64,000 bases of DNA from Thuidium tamariscinum. Its lineage: Eukaryota; Streptophyta; Bryopsida; Hypnales; Thuidiaceae. The DNA lies in the NCBI GenBank assembly GCA_947034885.2, contig OX344751.2, forward strand, positions 8,184,001-8,248,000, given 5' to 3'. Every line of letters starts with the position of its first letter. Position 1 is the stretch's first letter. Below the pieces are notes generated by a model that was given only the letters and a program-made list of their open reading frames with translations, was not told where the DNA came from and did no database searches. Shown one piece after another: positions 37,699-48,516 of this stretch. Made by a program: the position numbers and the translations under genes.

Positions 37699-38260
37699 AT
37701 ACATTTCATCTTCCTGTAGTATTATTTCGTGAGACGAGCTTGAAGTCTATTACTGAATTTGTTTCGACCTATTTGGCAGAGACGAGGTTTTAAGATCCTA
37801 GCAGTACTTGTGCGATGTTTGTAGTACAGATAAAGGTTGAGTCAAGAAAATTGGAGTTGGAACTGTGCAGCCCTTTTACTGTTATCTAATGATTTTGCCG
37901 CTGTGCATGCTTTGTATGCATCTGATGGACGGAAAGTGGTGTGAATTCTTGCAATTCTTGGAAAACAGCACATATTTTCTTGCATTTTATTTTGGCGTTC
38001 AGTCTAATCTCCATAAATTGACAGCTGATAATCTGATAACCTTGATCATATGACCTTTTATAGTCTTAATAGATTGACAGATGAAAGCATGTGCAAAACT
38101 CAAATTTGGTCCTCCAAAGACGATGCAAGATTGAATTCTACAAATGCTTTCAATTTTCAACCTCATTTCTTTTTTTCTACAAATTTAATAAGTGGATCTG
38201 ATTTGAGATTTGAGTTTGAACGGTACAATTGGTCTCACAAAACATTATTTTACTTTAGTG
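37699..38260. other. TOM20 3' region
   Basis: Probable 3' UTR to about 37,930, then AT-rich sequence. Short open frames at 37865-38053 and 38050-38367 show no motif. Confidence 0.4.
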
Positions 38261-38269
38261 TAGGGAGAT

Positions 38270-38620
38270 ACTCTTGGACTAGAGTCATACTATCAATAAA
38301 ATATTCCCTATATTCCACTAAAAGCCTCCAAAAATCTTCCCTCAAGGGACTAATTGTATTTTTTTAGTCATAGTGCTAGCAATACATGCATTCAAGAACA
38401 AGTAACTCATCCCTCAAATCTATGTAAAATTTCCAACTTAGGCACTATCATTTAGGTATCCAAAATCCATGTAGAAAGTATGATATTTGAGTATTATTTG
38501 TCAAGGCTATTAGTTTTATCATTTTAGATGATTTAAAGGGTCGTAGCAACAATGGGACTTTAGAAATATGTTCTCCAATCTAAATATCTACAATAACGAA
38601 ACCTAGCCCACTGTATGAAC
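38270..38620 (+). repeat. Dispersed repeat, inverted relative to 62,540-62,910
   Basis: The segment has counterparts on the opposite strand near the right end of the window: taggcactatcatttaggta matches the complement of tacctaaatgatagtgcctaagt-type sequence near 62,735-62,760. The stretch gcaacaatgggactttagaaatatgttctcc matches the complement of 62,612-62,650. One edge has a Stowaway-like motif (ccactaaaagcctcc). It is likely a MITE-derived repeat; ends not resolved. Confidence 0.5.
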
Positions 38621-38789
38621 GAATTTTCATAGCACTGAAGTTGTGACTAAATGCATTGTTAATATATTCTTTGAGGAAGTAATTAGTAGAAGGTGCTTCT
38701 CATAGGCGAGGCCAAGCTCGCTAGGCAACATGAACGCTCTTAAATTGTTTCACTTCCTCCATGAGGTCGTTCAACATTGAAAACACATA

Positions 38790-39125
38790 AGAGGATTTTT
38801 GGGCCCATAAAAGACCGTTTCAGGGGTGTTCCCCGAAATTGTTCCCACTGCTGCAAACCAGCCCCCTGCTGGTCTGAATTTTTGAATTTTGAAAAAAAGA
38901 AATTAAAATTTTTTTTTTCCAAAAAACTTCAGAATGTACTAAAGAGCAAAAAAATGACTTAAAAAAATAATTTATAAATATTTAATAATTAATTAAAATT
39001 AATCAAAAATTAGTATTTTCTGACGTGGCAGTCGCTCGACCACAACAGCATTGCGTTCCCAACGTTCCCAGTGCATTCCCAGCGTCTAGGAACTCGCAGT
39101 CTTGTACAGCAGCTGAAAATCCTCT
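38790..39125 (+). mobile_element. TA-flanked MITE, family H copy 2 (best ends)
   Basis: Ends AGAGGATTTTTGGGCCC and ...GAAAATCCTCT form an inverted repeat of about 10 bp flanked by TA. The GC-rich outer parts and AT-rich core (taataattaattaaaattaat) parallel the copies at 4406-4687 and 42329-42851. No coding capacity. Confidence 0.55.
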
Positions 39126-39129
39126 TATG

Positions 39130-40820
39130 CTTACTCAACAATCAAAAATTCAAAATAAAGGAATAGAGCTTTTTCGTAGAATAAAAATTATGCCTATTTT
39201 GGAAGATTTTAGTTGATAGAGAGGGTAACATATTTAGAAGAATGTTTTAGTTTAGAGGAATTGATGTTTGTAGATTCCAAAACTTGAAATTGGGTTGGAC
39301 CTGCAATAGCAAGCTAGTTACATGGTAATTACATATGTGATGTAATTATGATTAAAATTAAATTAAAAATCTTCATCTTAAAAATCTATAGGTACCCAAA
39401 TTGGGTGTTGTGTATACTTATATTTGACAATTTTTCAACACCAAAGTATTGATAAATCATCAAAAATATGTTGATTTTTGACAATTTAGTATTGAATGAA
39501 TTAGTTTAATAGAAAGTTGAATTTGCAAATATGACAAAAGGAATGTCAAGAAAAGTATTGAAGAAAAAGTCAAATAGTGTCAAAAAATAACATTGCAATA
39601 TAAAATGGCAAGACAAAAAATAAAATGTTCACACATTTGAAGAAAGGGCTTGAACCTCTACTTAGACTATCCAACCAACTTGCAAGCTATGGAGTTTGAA
39701 TCCCTTATATTACCTAGTAGTTAAAGTTGATAGTTCTTAATATTTTGCTTCTATATATGTTAAATTCAAGATTTTTGTAATTTACATGAAGTGAGGTGAT
39801 AATATAACATTTTTTGGAACATCAATCTTACTTTTTCAAGGTGTATATAGACACCTCACATTTTTTTTTTTAATTTCCTTGAAAGGCCAACTACTTTCAT
39901 ATTTTGAATATGGAATTTCAAAGTGAAGAAAAACTTTTTTGACATGTTCTTTGATATTTTGACACTCCGAGCAACACCTTTTTCAATAGTTGAATTTGAA
40001 AACACTAAAATGTTGTGAAAATTTCTGAGCTTTTGATTTTCACACTTCAGTGTTGAATAGAGTGCCAAAACATTGTAAATTCCATGATATCTCATTTTTA
40101 AACACTTTATTGTCAATTAGTTGTTTCAAAAACAATTAGTTTAGTGTAGTGTACTCAACAAAACACAAGATTGAGATGGGAATTTTGTTCACTAACAGGA
40201 AGCCATAGTTGTTTCGTCCAAAGCATCATAATTTTTTAATAGTAAGTGATAGCAAAAGAAAGTTGCAAATATGATTCAAGTTTCAAGCTCCACTCTTTAT
40301 GCAACAATCAATTCTAAAAAAATTCCTCCGGGATGTAAATAAATGGATTGACAACAATACAATATGCTCTTATGTATGCAAATTGCATACAAGAATCTAG
40401 CAAAATTGATCTATGTAAGTTACTTCTCTCCCTTTCTTTTTCTAAATATTGCAAAGAAGAAAGGGAATTATTGCAATTTTCAAAGAAGAGTGTGGGGAGT
40501 GATATTTCACTCAATAATAAAATTCTTTTTAGAAGAATTAATATTTGGTGATATATTCTTCCTTTGTCAAAGAATGAAATATTGAATTGTTAAAATATTT
40601 TGAATGACATTTCATCTATGTACATACACAAAATAGTTTCATCAATCCAACTAAGATAGCTTTCTATGTTGCCAAAAATAAATTAGCAACACACCCTATG
40701 CCATATAACAAAAGATACACCAAATTAAGTTACAACATTATGACTTGTTGTAGCTTCTAATTGCTTAATTGTGAATAAATGGATTAAAGTGTGCAATGCC
40801 AAAGTCAAAATGTAGAACAA
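39130..40820. other. AT-rich intergenic DNA, no gene seen
   Basis: Low-GC sequence with short random open frames, apart from the tRNA-like segment near 39,640-39,712. Nothing else recognised. Confidence 0.5.
39640..39712 (-). repeat. tRNA-like sequence on the minus strand, possible SINE head
   Basis: On the minus strand, tagcttgcaagttggttgga resembles the A box of a plant tRNA, and aggttcaagccc about 12 bases further on resembles a B box. The spacing is close to that of a tRNA, but stem complementarity is poor by eye. A tRNA-derived SINE or a decayed tRNA gene is the likely source. Confidence 0.35.
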
Positions 40821-40821
40821 C

Positions 40822-41028
40822 CACTAGAAGAAAATTGCATTGAATTCCATAAAAACGCATCAAGTTGTTTTTGTTGAGTTTCCTATTCAAAACGCAATGG
40901 AAACGCAAAAAATGCAGGAAAATGCATTTTCCTACGTTTTTTTGCGTTTCCACTGCGTTTTGAATAGGGAACTCAACAAAAACAACCTGACGCGTTTTTA
41001 TGGAATTCAACGCAATTTTCTTCTAGTG
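40822..41028. mobile_element. CACTA-type MITE, near-perfect palindrome, with 3-bp target duplication
   Basis: 207 bp, starting CACTAGAAGAAAATTGC and ending with the exact complement GCAATTTTCTTCTAGTG, flanked by aac on both sides (40819-40821 and 41029-41031). The ends and 3-bp duplication fit the CACTA (EnSpm) superfamily. Almost the whole element is an inverted repeat of two arms of about 100 bp, so both strands encode similar spurious peptides. It could fold into a long hairpin if transcribed. Confidence 0.85.
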
Positions 41029-41211
41029 AACAATGATTTGGCCTAGTGTGTCTGTTAGTTTTGACTAGTTCAAGATTATTCCTAAAACCCTTACCATATA
41101 TATTGTTTTGCCAAGTAAGAATGTAATTTTAAAGTACACTATAAAAAAATCATAAATTTTGCTCAATTTAAATTGATTTCACAACATTGAATTCTAAAAT
41201 CATCTCCCTAA

Positions 41212-41539
41212 CACTAGAAGAAAACTACACTATTCATGCCAAAAACTGCGTTAAACTTGCTAAACCTGCGTTTTACTTAACAAAGACTGCGTTGGGATTG
41301 CGTTGTGTTCAACGTAACCTGTGGAGTGGATTGTGTTGAGTTCTCCCTTCATAACGCAAAATTCTGCGTTTCAACGTGTCAACACAAAATTGAACAAGGA
41401 AAACGCAGAATTTTGTGTTAGAATGAAAAATTCCGCATGACAAACCAAGACTTCAATACAATCTACTCCACGTGTTACGTTGAATGCAACATGGTTTCAA
41501 CACAGTTTTTGTCAAATACAACATAGTTTTCTTCTAGTG
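41212..41539. mobile_element. CACTA-type MITE, second copy
   Basis: Starts CACTAGAAGAAAACTAC and ends TAGTTTTCTTCTAGTG. Flanks taa and caa agree at two of three bases. About 328 bp and also largely palindromic: segments such as tgcgtt and aacgca mirror around about 41,380. It lies only 183 bp from the first copy, which suggests local re-insertion or a shared target preference. Confidence 0.75.
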
Positions 41540-42328
41540 CAAATTCAATTTTTTAAGGGAGATTTGTCAATGTAATTCCATTGAAGAATTAGAAAAGCAT
41601 TATAACTCATAATACCTCCCCCTTAATAATACCCTTTGTTTGCAAAAATTGTAAGTAAGGACATTTGTGATGAACTAGGGCTTGGAATAATTAAGTTTGA
41701 TAATGCTCTTGAGCTTGCTAATTCTTGAGCATTAGCTAATGTTTTAAAATTGTAAATCTCATAAAGTACCACCCACCACAAATCAATTAACATGGCAATA
41801 AGGTTGAACTACTTGATTTCATTCAATTAATTTGAATGACTCCTACTTTATAAATGACACTTCATAGTTGTCAAATAACAAATTTTCATGAATAGTTTTG
41901 AATCTTTCTCAAGGTGCTTCAAACATACACTTATCAAACATTTTGAAGTTTTTTCTAGTCTTAACCTTGAAAATTGACAAAAAATACAAAAAAATTCAAA
42001 TTATATATACAATGAATTATTGATATAGATAGAAGGGTTGCTATTATGTAAGTCTAGGAATGTGAACCCATGAGCCTAAATTAAAAACTACACCTATATT
42101 ATAAGTGTCTTTATTAAAGAAATTTTATGTAATTATAGCATACTTATATTATAGATATTTATATTATAAGCACCTCAATGGTTGTAGTATATCTACTTAT
42201 ATATATGCTCAAGCCTCACATGTTCACATTTTCAAACTCATATACTAACACCATTGAGAATAACTTTCTTGAGGTAAAGCAACATAATTGTTCAAGTGAC
42301 TTAATTGTGTATACAATTCAATTCATTA
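41540..42328. other. AT-rich intergenic DNA, no gene seen
   Basis: No coding or RNA feature recognised. The 73-codon frame at 42178-42399 runs into a MITE and is not a gene. Confidence 0.5.
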
Positions 42329-42851
42329 GAAGAGTTTTTGGCCTTCGAAAGAATGTTTTAGGGTCATTCCCTAAAACAATTCCCAATGCTATGAACTAGC
42401 CACTATTGTTCTAAATTTTTGGATTCCATAAATTAATTAATTATTTTTTTCAAAAATTTCAAAATGTATTAAAAAATCAAAAAAATGATTTAGTTTTTGG
42501 GTAGTTCTAGAATCTCTACCTCAAAAAAAACTTTGAAGTCCTTTACTGAATTCAATTTTCAATAATTTTGGCAAAACAACTTCACCATAGAGTTTATAGT
42601 ATAGTTTTGACTCAGAAATACCAAACTGAGGTCATAATCTTTTGTTTCAATGATGGAAAAAGGTTAAATGATTGAAAGCCCTCCCCATTAATGTTTTCAT
42701 TTTTATTAAAAAAACATTTAATAATTAATTTAAATAAATAAATAACTTATATTATTTGACATGGCAATTACCTAACTACGTCAAATTGTTGATGTAGTAA
42801 CTTTCTTAGCATTCCAACATTGTTCCTAGCATTCCAGAACTCATAATCTTC
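42329..42851 (+). repeat. TA-flanked MITE-like repeat, family H copy 3
   Basis: Begins after TA with GAAGAGTTTTTGGCC and ends CATAATCTTC before TA. Parallels the 4406-4687 copy at both ends (acttgcaatcttctaa there, actcataatcttctaa here) but is longer because of extra sequence between about 42,490 and 42,720, possibly a nested insertion. Confidence 0.5.
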
Positions 42852-43279
42852 TAAAGGCTCAAATCTCCCTTAACATCATTATTTAGTGTAGTCTTCATAT
42901 GCATATTGTCAATAACTACTCTCTACTATTGTATGTGTAGGTCAACTTTGTAAATAACTCAAGAAAATTTGGAAAATGTCAAAATTTTAAAAATTATTTA
43001 CAACTATTTCTAAAAATATGAAAAGATTGTTTGTGAGAAAAAATTGAAAAAAGAACAAAATTATTCATGAATAGGAATAATTAATCTAAAATTAGGAGTA
43101 TTCTCATAAAGTGCCAAAAATGAAAAAAATTCCAATCTACTTACCAAATTGTCAAACTAAGAGAAGTAAACTATTTTGGAGTGTTTTGCTGAAACAAACC
43201 TATACATATGATATTCCTATGCACAAAAAGAAGTTTGATTGTATTGATGCAAGTAGAATCTCTTGTATTGCACCCTTAT

Positions 43280-44350
43280 TAGTGCGAACTCTGAATTTGT
43301 ACTCGTGGAGCTTGTAGGGCCAATTTAAAAACATTTCCCAAAAAATAGTGTTAGAAGTTGACATTTGTAAATGGCCATTCATTACACTTCTTTGACATGC
43401 AAAAAACTCTCTTAGTGCATAAGGTAGAAACATCCATTCTTGTACATAATCCCATTCTTGTACCATAGACTACACCTAATTGTGTCCCTAAATTTTGTTT
43501 AATCCCTAAAAGACTAAGGCTATTTTTTTGTCAAAACCACTCAAAGAAATCATTCCTATAGCATTCATTGATGAAAAACAAATTTAGAATCTAATTGTAG
43601 GATCTTGTACTTGACTTGTTTGAAATCAAGTGGAGAAAATTTCATGAAGTTTGACTATATAGATTGGAAGATATGAGCAATCAAAGTTATTTTTTCAAAA
43701 AGATGTTGAAACTTCCAATAAAATATATTGTCCATAATTTTCTCATGACTAATCCAAATAGAATGAATCATAGCTTCATATATAAACAAAAATATATTAT
43801 TTAAAAAAAACTTTTTAATTTAATTTTGTCTTTTTGCAAATATTTTTTGTTGTCCACTGAGTTCAATTTTGAACATTTTGTGTTATAACTTTTCTTCTTG
43901 GACACGAATTGAAATAAAAATTATACTTCCGCAAAACCAATTAGTTTTTCTATCTTATGAGAAAGTTTTAGAAAGTTTCACCAAAAATTAAGGTCATAGG
44001 AACCTATCCAAAATCCATTTTGTTCCTCAAGGGGATAATATTCGTTTTGGGATTAATGTGTCTTCCAAATGCTTAATTTTGAATTGTTGATGCATTTGAA
44101 GGACACATATTTAACTCTAATTTTTTGAATGCTAATTTTTGTAGGGTTCAAGTTTAGGTGCACCTACATGACAATATCAATGGTCTAGGCACAAATCATA
44201 GAAATTACATAAAACATCCAAAAAATCTATGTTTTTTAATATTCATGACTTTTGACTTCCTAATACTACAAAAATATTATTTTTTGGAAAAGGTACCTCC
44301 AACCATGCTAAATTGCTTATATTGATGGTTTTGGGTGCTGCGACTTTAGT
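43280..44350 (+). repeat. Dispersed repeat, family G, interrupted copy
   Basis: Outer parts (about 43,280-43,498 and 44,057-44,350) align with about 7,500-8,040, while the centre is occupied by a TTAA-bounded element. Best-conserved pieces are catttgaaggacacatat, gtgcacctacatgac, caatggtctagg, gaaattacataaaacatcc and gttttgggtgct. No coding frame. Confidence 0.5.
43503..44052. mobile_element. TTAA-bounded non-autonomous element, copy E, nested in repeat G
   Basis: Body flanked by TTAA at 43499-43502 and 44053-44056. Left end TCCCTAAAAGAC; right end complement TCCCAAAACG. Interior is shared with copy D (tgtaggatcttgtact and following). The related repeat at 7380-8130 has a single TTAA at the corresponding point (7730-7733), followed by tgtgtt as here by tgtgtc, which supports a TTAA-targeted insertion. 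Confidence 0.6.
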
Positions 44351-45375
44351 TCCAACATACACCAAGAGAGTTCTACTTGTATACTTTTATAACTTCCATT
44401 TACTTATAGAGAAGGCAAAAACAACACTTTATTGCGATTCTTTTGACTCTAGCTACCGGACCTGAAGGTCAAATTGAGCATAAATTAAGTCATCTTCAAA
44501 AAAAAAGACACGTGTCATCTTTCTAATGGTCTAATGTGACATGAACCTAGAAGAATCTGATGTCTAAACTCAAGTTTGGCCCTTTAGTTGCCAAATTAGA
44601 CCTTCACATACCATACATACACCAACTTAAATGAATAGTAGTAGATGTTTCTATTGACTTAAGGTAAATCAGCCCGTGATAGGCCAACTCTCTAATGTAG
44701 ACATCTACAAAACGATCCATTACAGTTTTCTATCAATTTATGGTAGATTTTTTCTATTTAATGAGGTTTGGACTTCATTAGGAAGATTAATGGCCAAATT
44801 AAATGCTTTGTAAGATGGTGATGGAGCCATTAGAGACTGATTTAGGAACTTCCACCTTTCCAATGTAAAGTCATTACATGAACTAAGTTTTTTATTCCAT
44901 CATGTCATGTTCATGATAGAAAACTTGGCAATTATATCAAGAGATCTTTAGGTGATCTATTGACCATTATGGGCACTCTTTTTGATGATTTTGGGGGTAG
45001 TCTAGAGAGTGTTTTTGAACCATTTGGGCTGCACACTTCAAAAATCCTTAACAAATTCATCCTTGGTAAAAAAAAATGAAATTTTAGTTACTCCCTCCAT
45101 TTCTCATGTGTATCTTTCTACGGGAAAAAAAAATTTAATTCTCAAAAGTGTCAACATGGCAAACCAGTCAAATCTGCCTGCATACCTTATTCGATTTCCA
45201 AGCCACACGGCAGCTTGACGACCAAGCCCGTGGTCTCAATCCGTGTGCGTGTCCCTGCCTCATAAGTTTCCTACTGTAGCAGACTACAATACAAGTATAC
45301 AAGTATAAATATTACTGTCGCTGGGTGGAGTGGAGGACTCGCACGTTGTAACTGTGGAACGCCTCAAGAATAATA
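44351..45375. other. Intergenic DNA, no gene seen
   Basis: Mixed composition. No credible open frame or RNA gene. The 69-codon frame at 45009-45218 has no motif. Confidence 0.45.
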
Positions 45376-45814
45376 CTCCCTCTGTCCCACTAAAAGCTTC
45401 CTAATTAGGCTGATTTACACTCTTTGCACAAAAAATTTGAGAAGTTTTTAGTGGGACAGAGGGAATAATAAGCTAGTACTCCTTCTGTCCCACTAAAAGC
45501 TTCCTAATTAGGCTGATTTACACTCTTTGCACAAAAAATTTGAGAAGTTTTTAGTGGGACAGAGGGAATAATAAGCTACCGATATGCTTAACGTAAGGAA
45601 GTACCCACTAAAAGCTTCCTAATTAGGTTGATTTACACTCTTTGCACCAAAAAATTTGAGAAGCTTTTAGTGGGACAGAGGGAATAATAACCTACCGGTA
45701 TGCTTAACGTAAGCAAGTTCTCCCTCTGTCCCACTACAAACTTCCTAATGAGGCTGATTTCCAGTCTTTGCAGGAAGAAATTGGGAAGCTTTGAACTTGG
45801 TGGGACAGAGGGAG
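45376..45814 (+). repeat. Cluster of four Stowaway-like MITE copies
   Basis: Copies at 45376-45465, 45479-45568, about 45604-45684 (left end lost) and 45720-45814. Intact copies begin CTCCCTCTGTCCCACTAAAA (or CTCCTTCTG) and end GTGGGACAGAGGGA, with TA flanks. These match the Stowaway-type terminal CTCCCTC motif and TA target. Copies 1 and 2 are nearly identical. A linker with gcttaacgtaag recurs between copies 2/3 and 3/4, so the array grew at least partly by tandem duplication, not only by independent insertion. Confidence 0.8.
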
Positions 45815-47991
45815 CATGTTTTTTCTGTTGGATTCCCGCCGTCTGTCTGTCCCACCAACTGAACTCCTTTTCCCAACCGCCGAGAATTCTGATCCTCAGC
45901 TTACATGGAAGGCCGTGTGTGGTGGAATCCCTCGCTCTGCCACTTGGATCCCTCCCACGGCTTGCCTCTCCGCATATCCTGCTGGGTCGGTCCGCACTCT
46001 TCGAATTTTCAATGCGAAAGTGGGACTCCGCAGGGCATGATGTCAATACAATAATCGAATTTGTTGTACACCGAATTCGAACTTTGGAAGCCACTTCACC
46101 GAAGGCGGAAGCCACTCCACCGAAGCCTGTGGGGCGCACCAGCTGAATCGTAGAAAAATACTCTGGGATTTGCAGGATCTTTTGACAACTGTGGGATTCA
46201 GACCAACCGCATTCCTCAGTTCCTGAGTGATTGTTGGTGGTCCATAGCAAATCAGTTGTGGCCGCACATCCACGTCGTTTACCACCAGTTCTCTTCACCA
46301 CCGTAGAATTGGTGTCCTTGGTGGGACGGAAGAGTCGGTTCTCCAAGAAAGTATATATCAATGTTGTTTTGGGTGTTTAGAAACTGAACTCATCTTCATC
46401 GTAGTGAGTGTGGTCCACATTAGATAGATATCATTGCATAGATACCAGTAGAGGGTTTGAGATGATTTCATTTAGTGTTTGTTCCATCATTTTATGGAAT
46501 CCACACAATTTATTGATCGAGTTTTTCTTTCTTTACTTTGAATAGTGTTACAATCACAGGTGCAGAGGGGGTTCAATTCCATTTATAGTATTTGCAATGT
46601 ATGTTTTTTGCAAATTGGGGTGAAGTAGAGTGTATAGTGAGTGATGATATAAGCTCTACTTAGAATCACGGCCCTATATTAGGAACTGTAATATAGTTTG
46701 AGAAGCAATACTAAGCAAGTGGATTATGAATGCTTCAATAACTTACTCTACGAGTTAATCAAAATGGATTCATGAAGTTAATCTAAATGTTGGAATTGCT
46801 AATTTTGTTTGTTTATCATTTATATAATTAACTTGGTCAAACAATGTGCACATCTTGGTTATTGTGCAAGGTTTTTAATTAGTTCACATAGGAATGAAAA
46901 GAAAAACAACACTTGTAAAAATGAAGACTTCATGTTTAATTTCTCTTCAATTCATATGTTTTTTTTTGCCTGAAAAACCTAAGATACATTTCTTTACCCT
47001 TAAGACCTATATCATATATGATAATATACTAAAACATTTTGATAAAAAATTCTTTACTTCAAAATGATACTTTAACTTCAAACTTGCGCCTAAAGTACAA
47101 AGCTTTTTTGAAGTAGAACTTAATTTGAGTGGCACAGCGTATGCTTACATTATTTGCAAAGAAACGGAACTGGGAAACCCACTACAGTACCGGTAACCCA
47201 TTTTCATTGCTGTACTGTACATGATTGACACGTGGTGACGGAATAGGGGCCTATTTTTTCTGTTTAGGAGTCCAGCAACAAGAGTAGAATATTGGTGGAT
47301 CGTGGAGTGGCTGAGAACTTGAATTGGTGAGCACATTCTGAAAACCCAACTCAGAATTGCGTTCCAGTTTCATTAAAAAAAACATTGGATGGCAGGCGGA
47401 GTTTCTCTTACAATCTCCCTCTCGTCGTTCGGGTTTCACTATTGCTGAGTCATTCGCCTTCTTTCTCAGATGTCTCATGCATTTCGCAGATAGAGCAAGT
47501 CCCAAGAGCCATGCTTGTGTTGGAGCGATTTTCGTGATGTTAGGGCTCGAATCTCTCTTCTAGAGCTAGTGTCTGTTTCGACGGAAGTGTTGCCTTGGCT
47601 TAGAGGCTGGAGATCGACAGATCCGAAGCGTGGTGATCAAATAACTCGAACACCATAGAATTTTTCATGTTTGTGCCCACTGGCAGGCACTGTTGTCTCC
47701 GACCTTCTGTTGTTTCTTTATTCGCTTTACAACATCTAATTGATTCAGGGTTGGGAATTTCTTTCCATTTGAAGTCACAGTTGTTAGGAAAAAACTCTTG
47801 CAACTAGAGGAGACCCGGAAAGAAGCCACCACATCGGGTCTCAGGGTACTGTTATCAGGAAATTTACTTAGAACCCTCGCAAGCAGTGGAGTCGGTCTCG
47901 GAAAGAAGCCAGTAAGTCGTGCTTCTTGAGTTTCGAATTGAGTTGTACGTTTTGTTTTCTTCGGTTGTAGTCCATCGAGGCTTCAACAGTG
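45815..47991. other. GC-richer segment, AT-rich gap, then promoter and leader of the small membrane protein
   Basis: The part 45,815-46,360 is GC-richer, with open frames on both strands (45700-46146 plus, 45633-46361 minus) that run into the MITE array. No motif was recognised, so they are not called genes. 46,370-47,200 is AT-rich. From about 47,300 the sequence looks like upstream and leader of the gene at 47,992; a pyrimidine-rich tract ending ggttgtag at 47,970 may be a leader intron acceptor. Confidence 0.4.
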
Positions 47992-48516
47992 ATGGCCTAT
48001 CCTTACCGGAGAAATTACTATGGCCATGAGCGAGGACCGTCGCCGTGGGTGCCTCTGATGATTCTTGGCGTCATTCTGCTCGTAGCCACGACGCCCTTCC
48101 GAATGGGTCCCGACGCAGCTGCCATGGCGTACCAGCCAGGTCTAAGGTCATCAGGCGGCTTGCCTGCAGCCCTAATCTGGATTCCTATCATTTTCTTCCT
48201 TGTGGCCCAATTCTTCGGAGGCAGCAACTACAGGCCACAGTATAGGAACGAGCGCTTCCCCTACAACAGGGCAGGAATGGCATATGGTGGGGAGTACTAC
48301 CCCGGTGGTGCTTACGACGACTACAACCAGTTCAACGGCCCCTACAACAGGACGTTCTCGTCGTCGTTCATGGACTATGGAGGGCACTGGGTGCTTCTCC
48401 TCATCGGAATCTGGCTGTTTTCTTCGCTCAGTTCTGGGCCGTTTGGTGGTCGGGGGATTGGTTTTCCGTGGTCGCTGTTTTCTCCACAGCCGCAGATTGT
48501 GCTTCCGATTTTGTAG
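47992..48516 (+). CDS. Small intronless membrane protein, Tyr/Asn/Gly-rich, function unknown
   Basis: 174 residues from ATG at 47992 to TAG. Three hydrophobic segments: about 19-36 (WVPLMILGVILLVATTPF), 57-75 (LPAALIWIPIIFFLVAQFF) and 132-146 (HWVLLLIGIWLFSSL). Between the second and third is a loop rich in Tyr, Asn, Arg and Gly (79-125, with NYRPQYRNERFPYNRAG and GGAYDDYNQFNGPYNR). There is no cleavable signal sequence, and the first helix may act as signal anchor. Composition and codon use are gene-like and unlike the flanking DNA. I do not recognise the family and give no function. The downstream sequence to about 49,100 is plausible 3' UTR. Confidence 0.7.
   Translation: MAYPYRRNYYGHERGPSPWVPLMILGVILLVATTPFRMGPDAAAMAYQPGLRSSGGLPAALIWIPIIFFLVAQFFGGSNYRPQYRNERFPYNRAGMAYGGEYYPGGAYDDYNQFNGPYNRTFSSSFMDYGGHWVLLLIGIWLFSSLSSGPFGGRGIGFPWSLFSPQPQIVLPIL

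Noticed and set aside
40765..41046. Two open frames on opposite strands encoding almost the same peptide (NSIKT..QVVFVEFPIQNA)
   Set aside because: This is the result of the palindromic CACTA MITE at 40822-41028, not of two genes.
45633..46361. 242-codon minus-strand open frame and a 148-codon plus-strand frame overlapping it
   Set aside because: Both run through the Stowaway-like cluster and GC-richer DNA, have no recognisable motif, and overlap each other. I treat them as chance frames.
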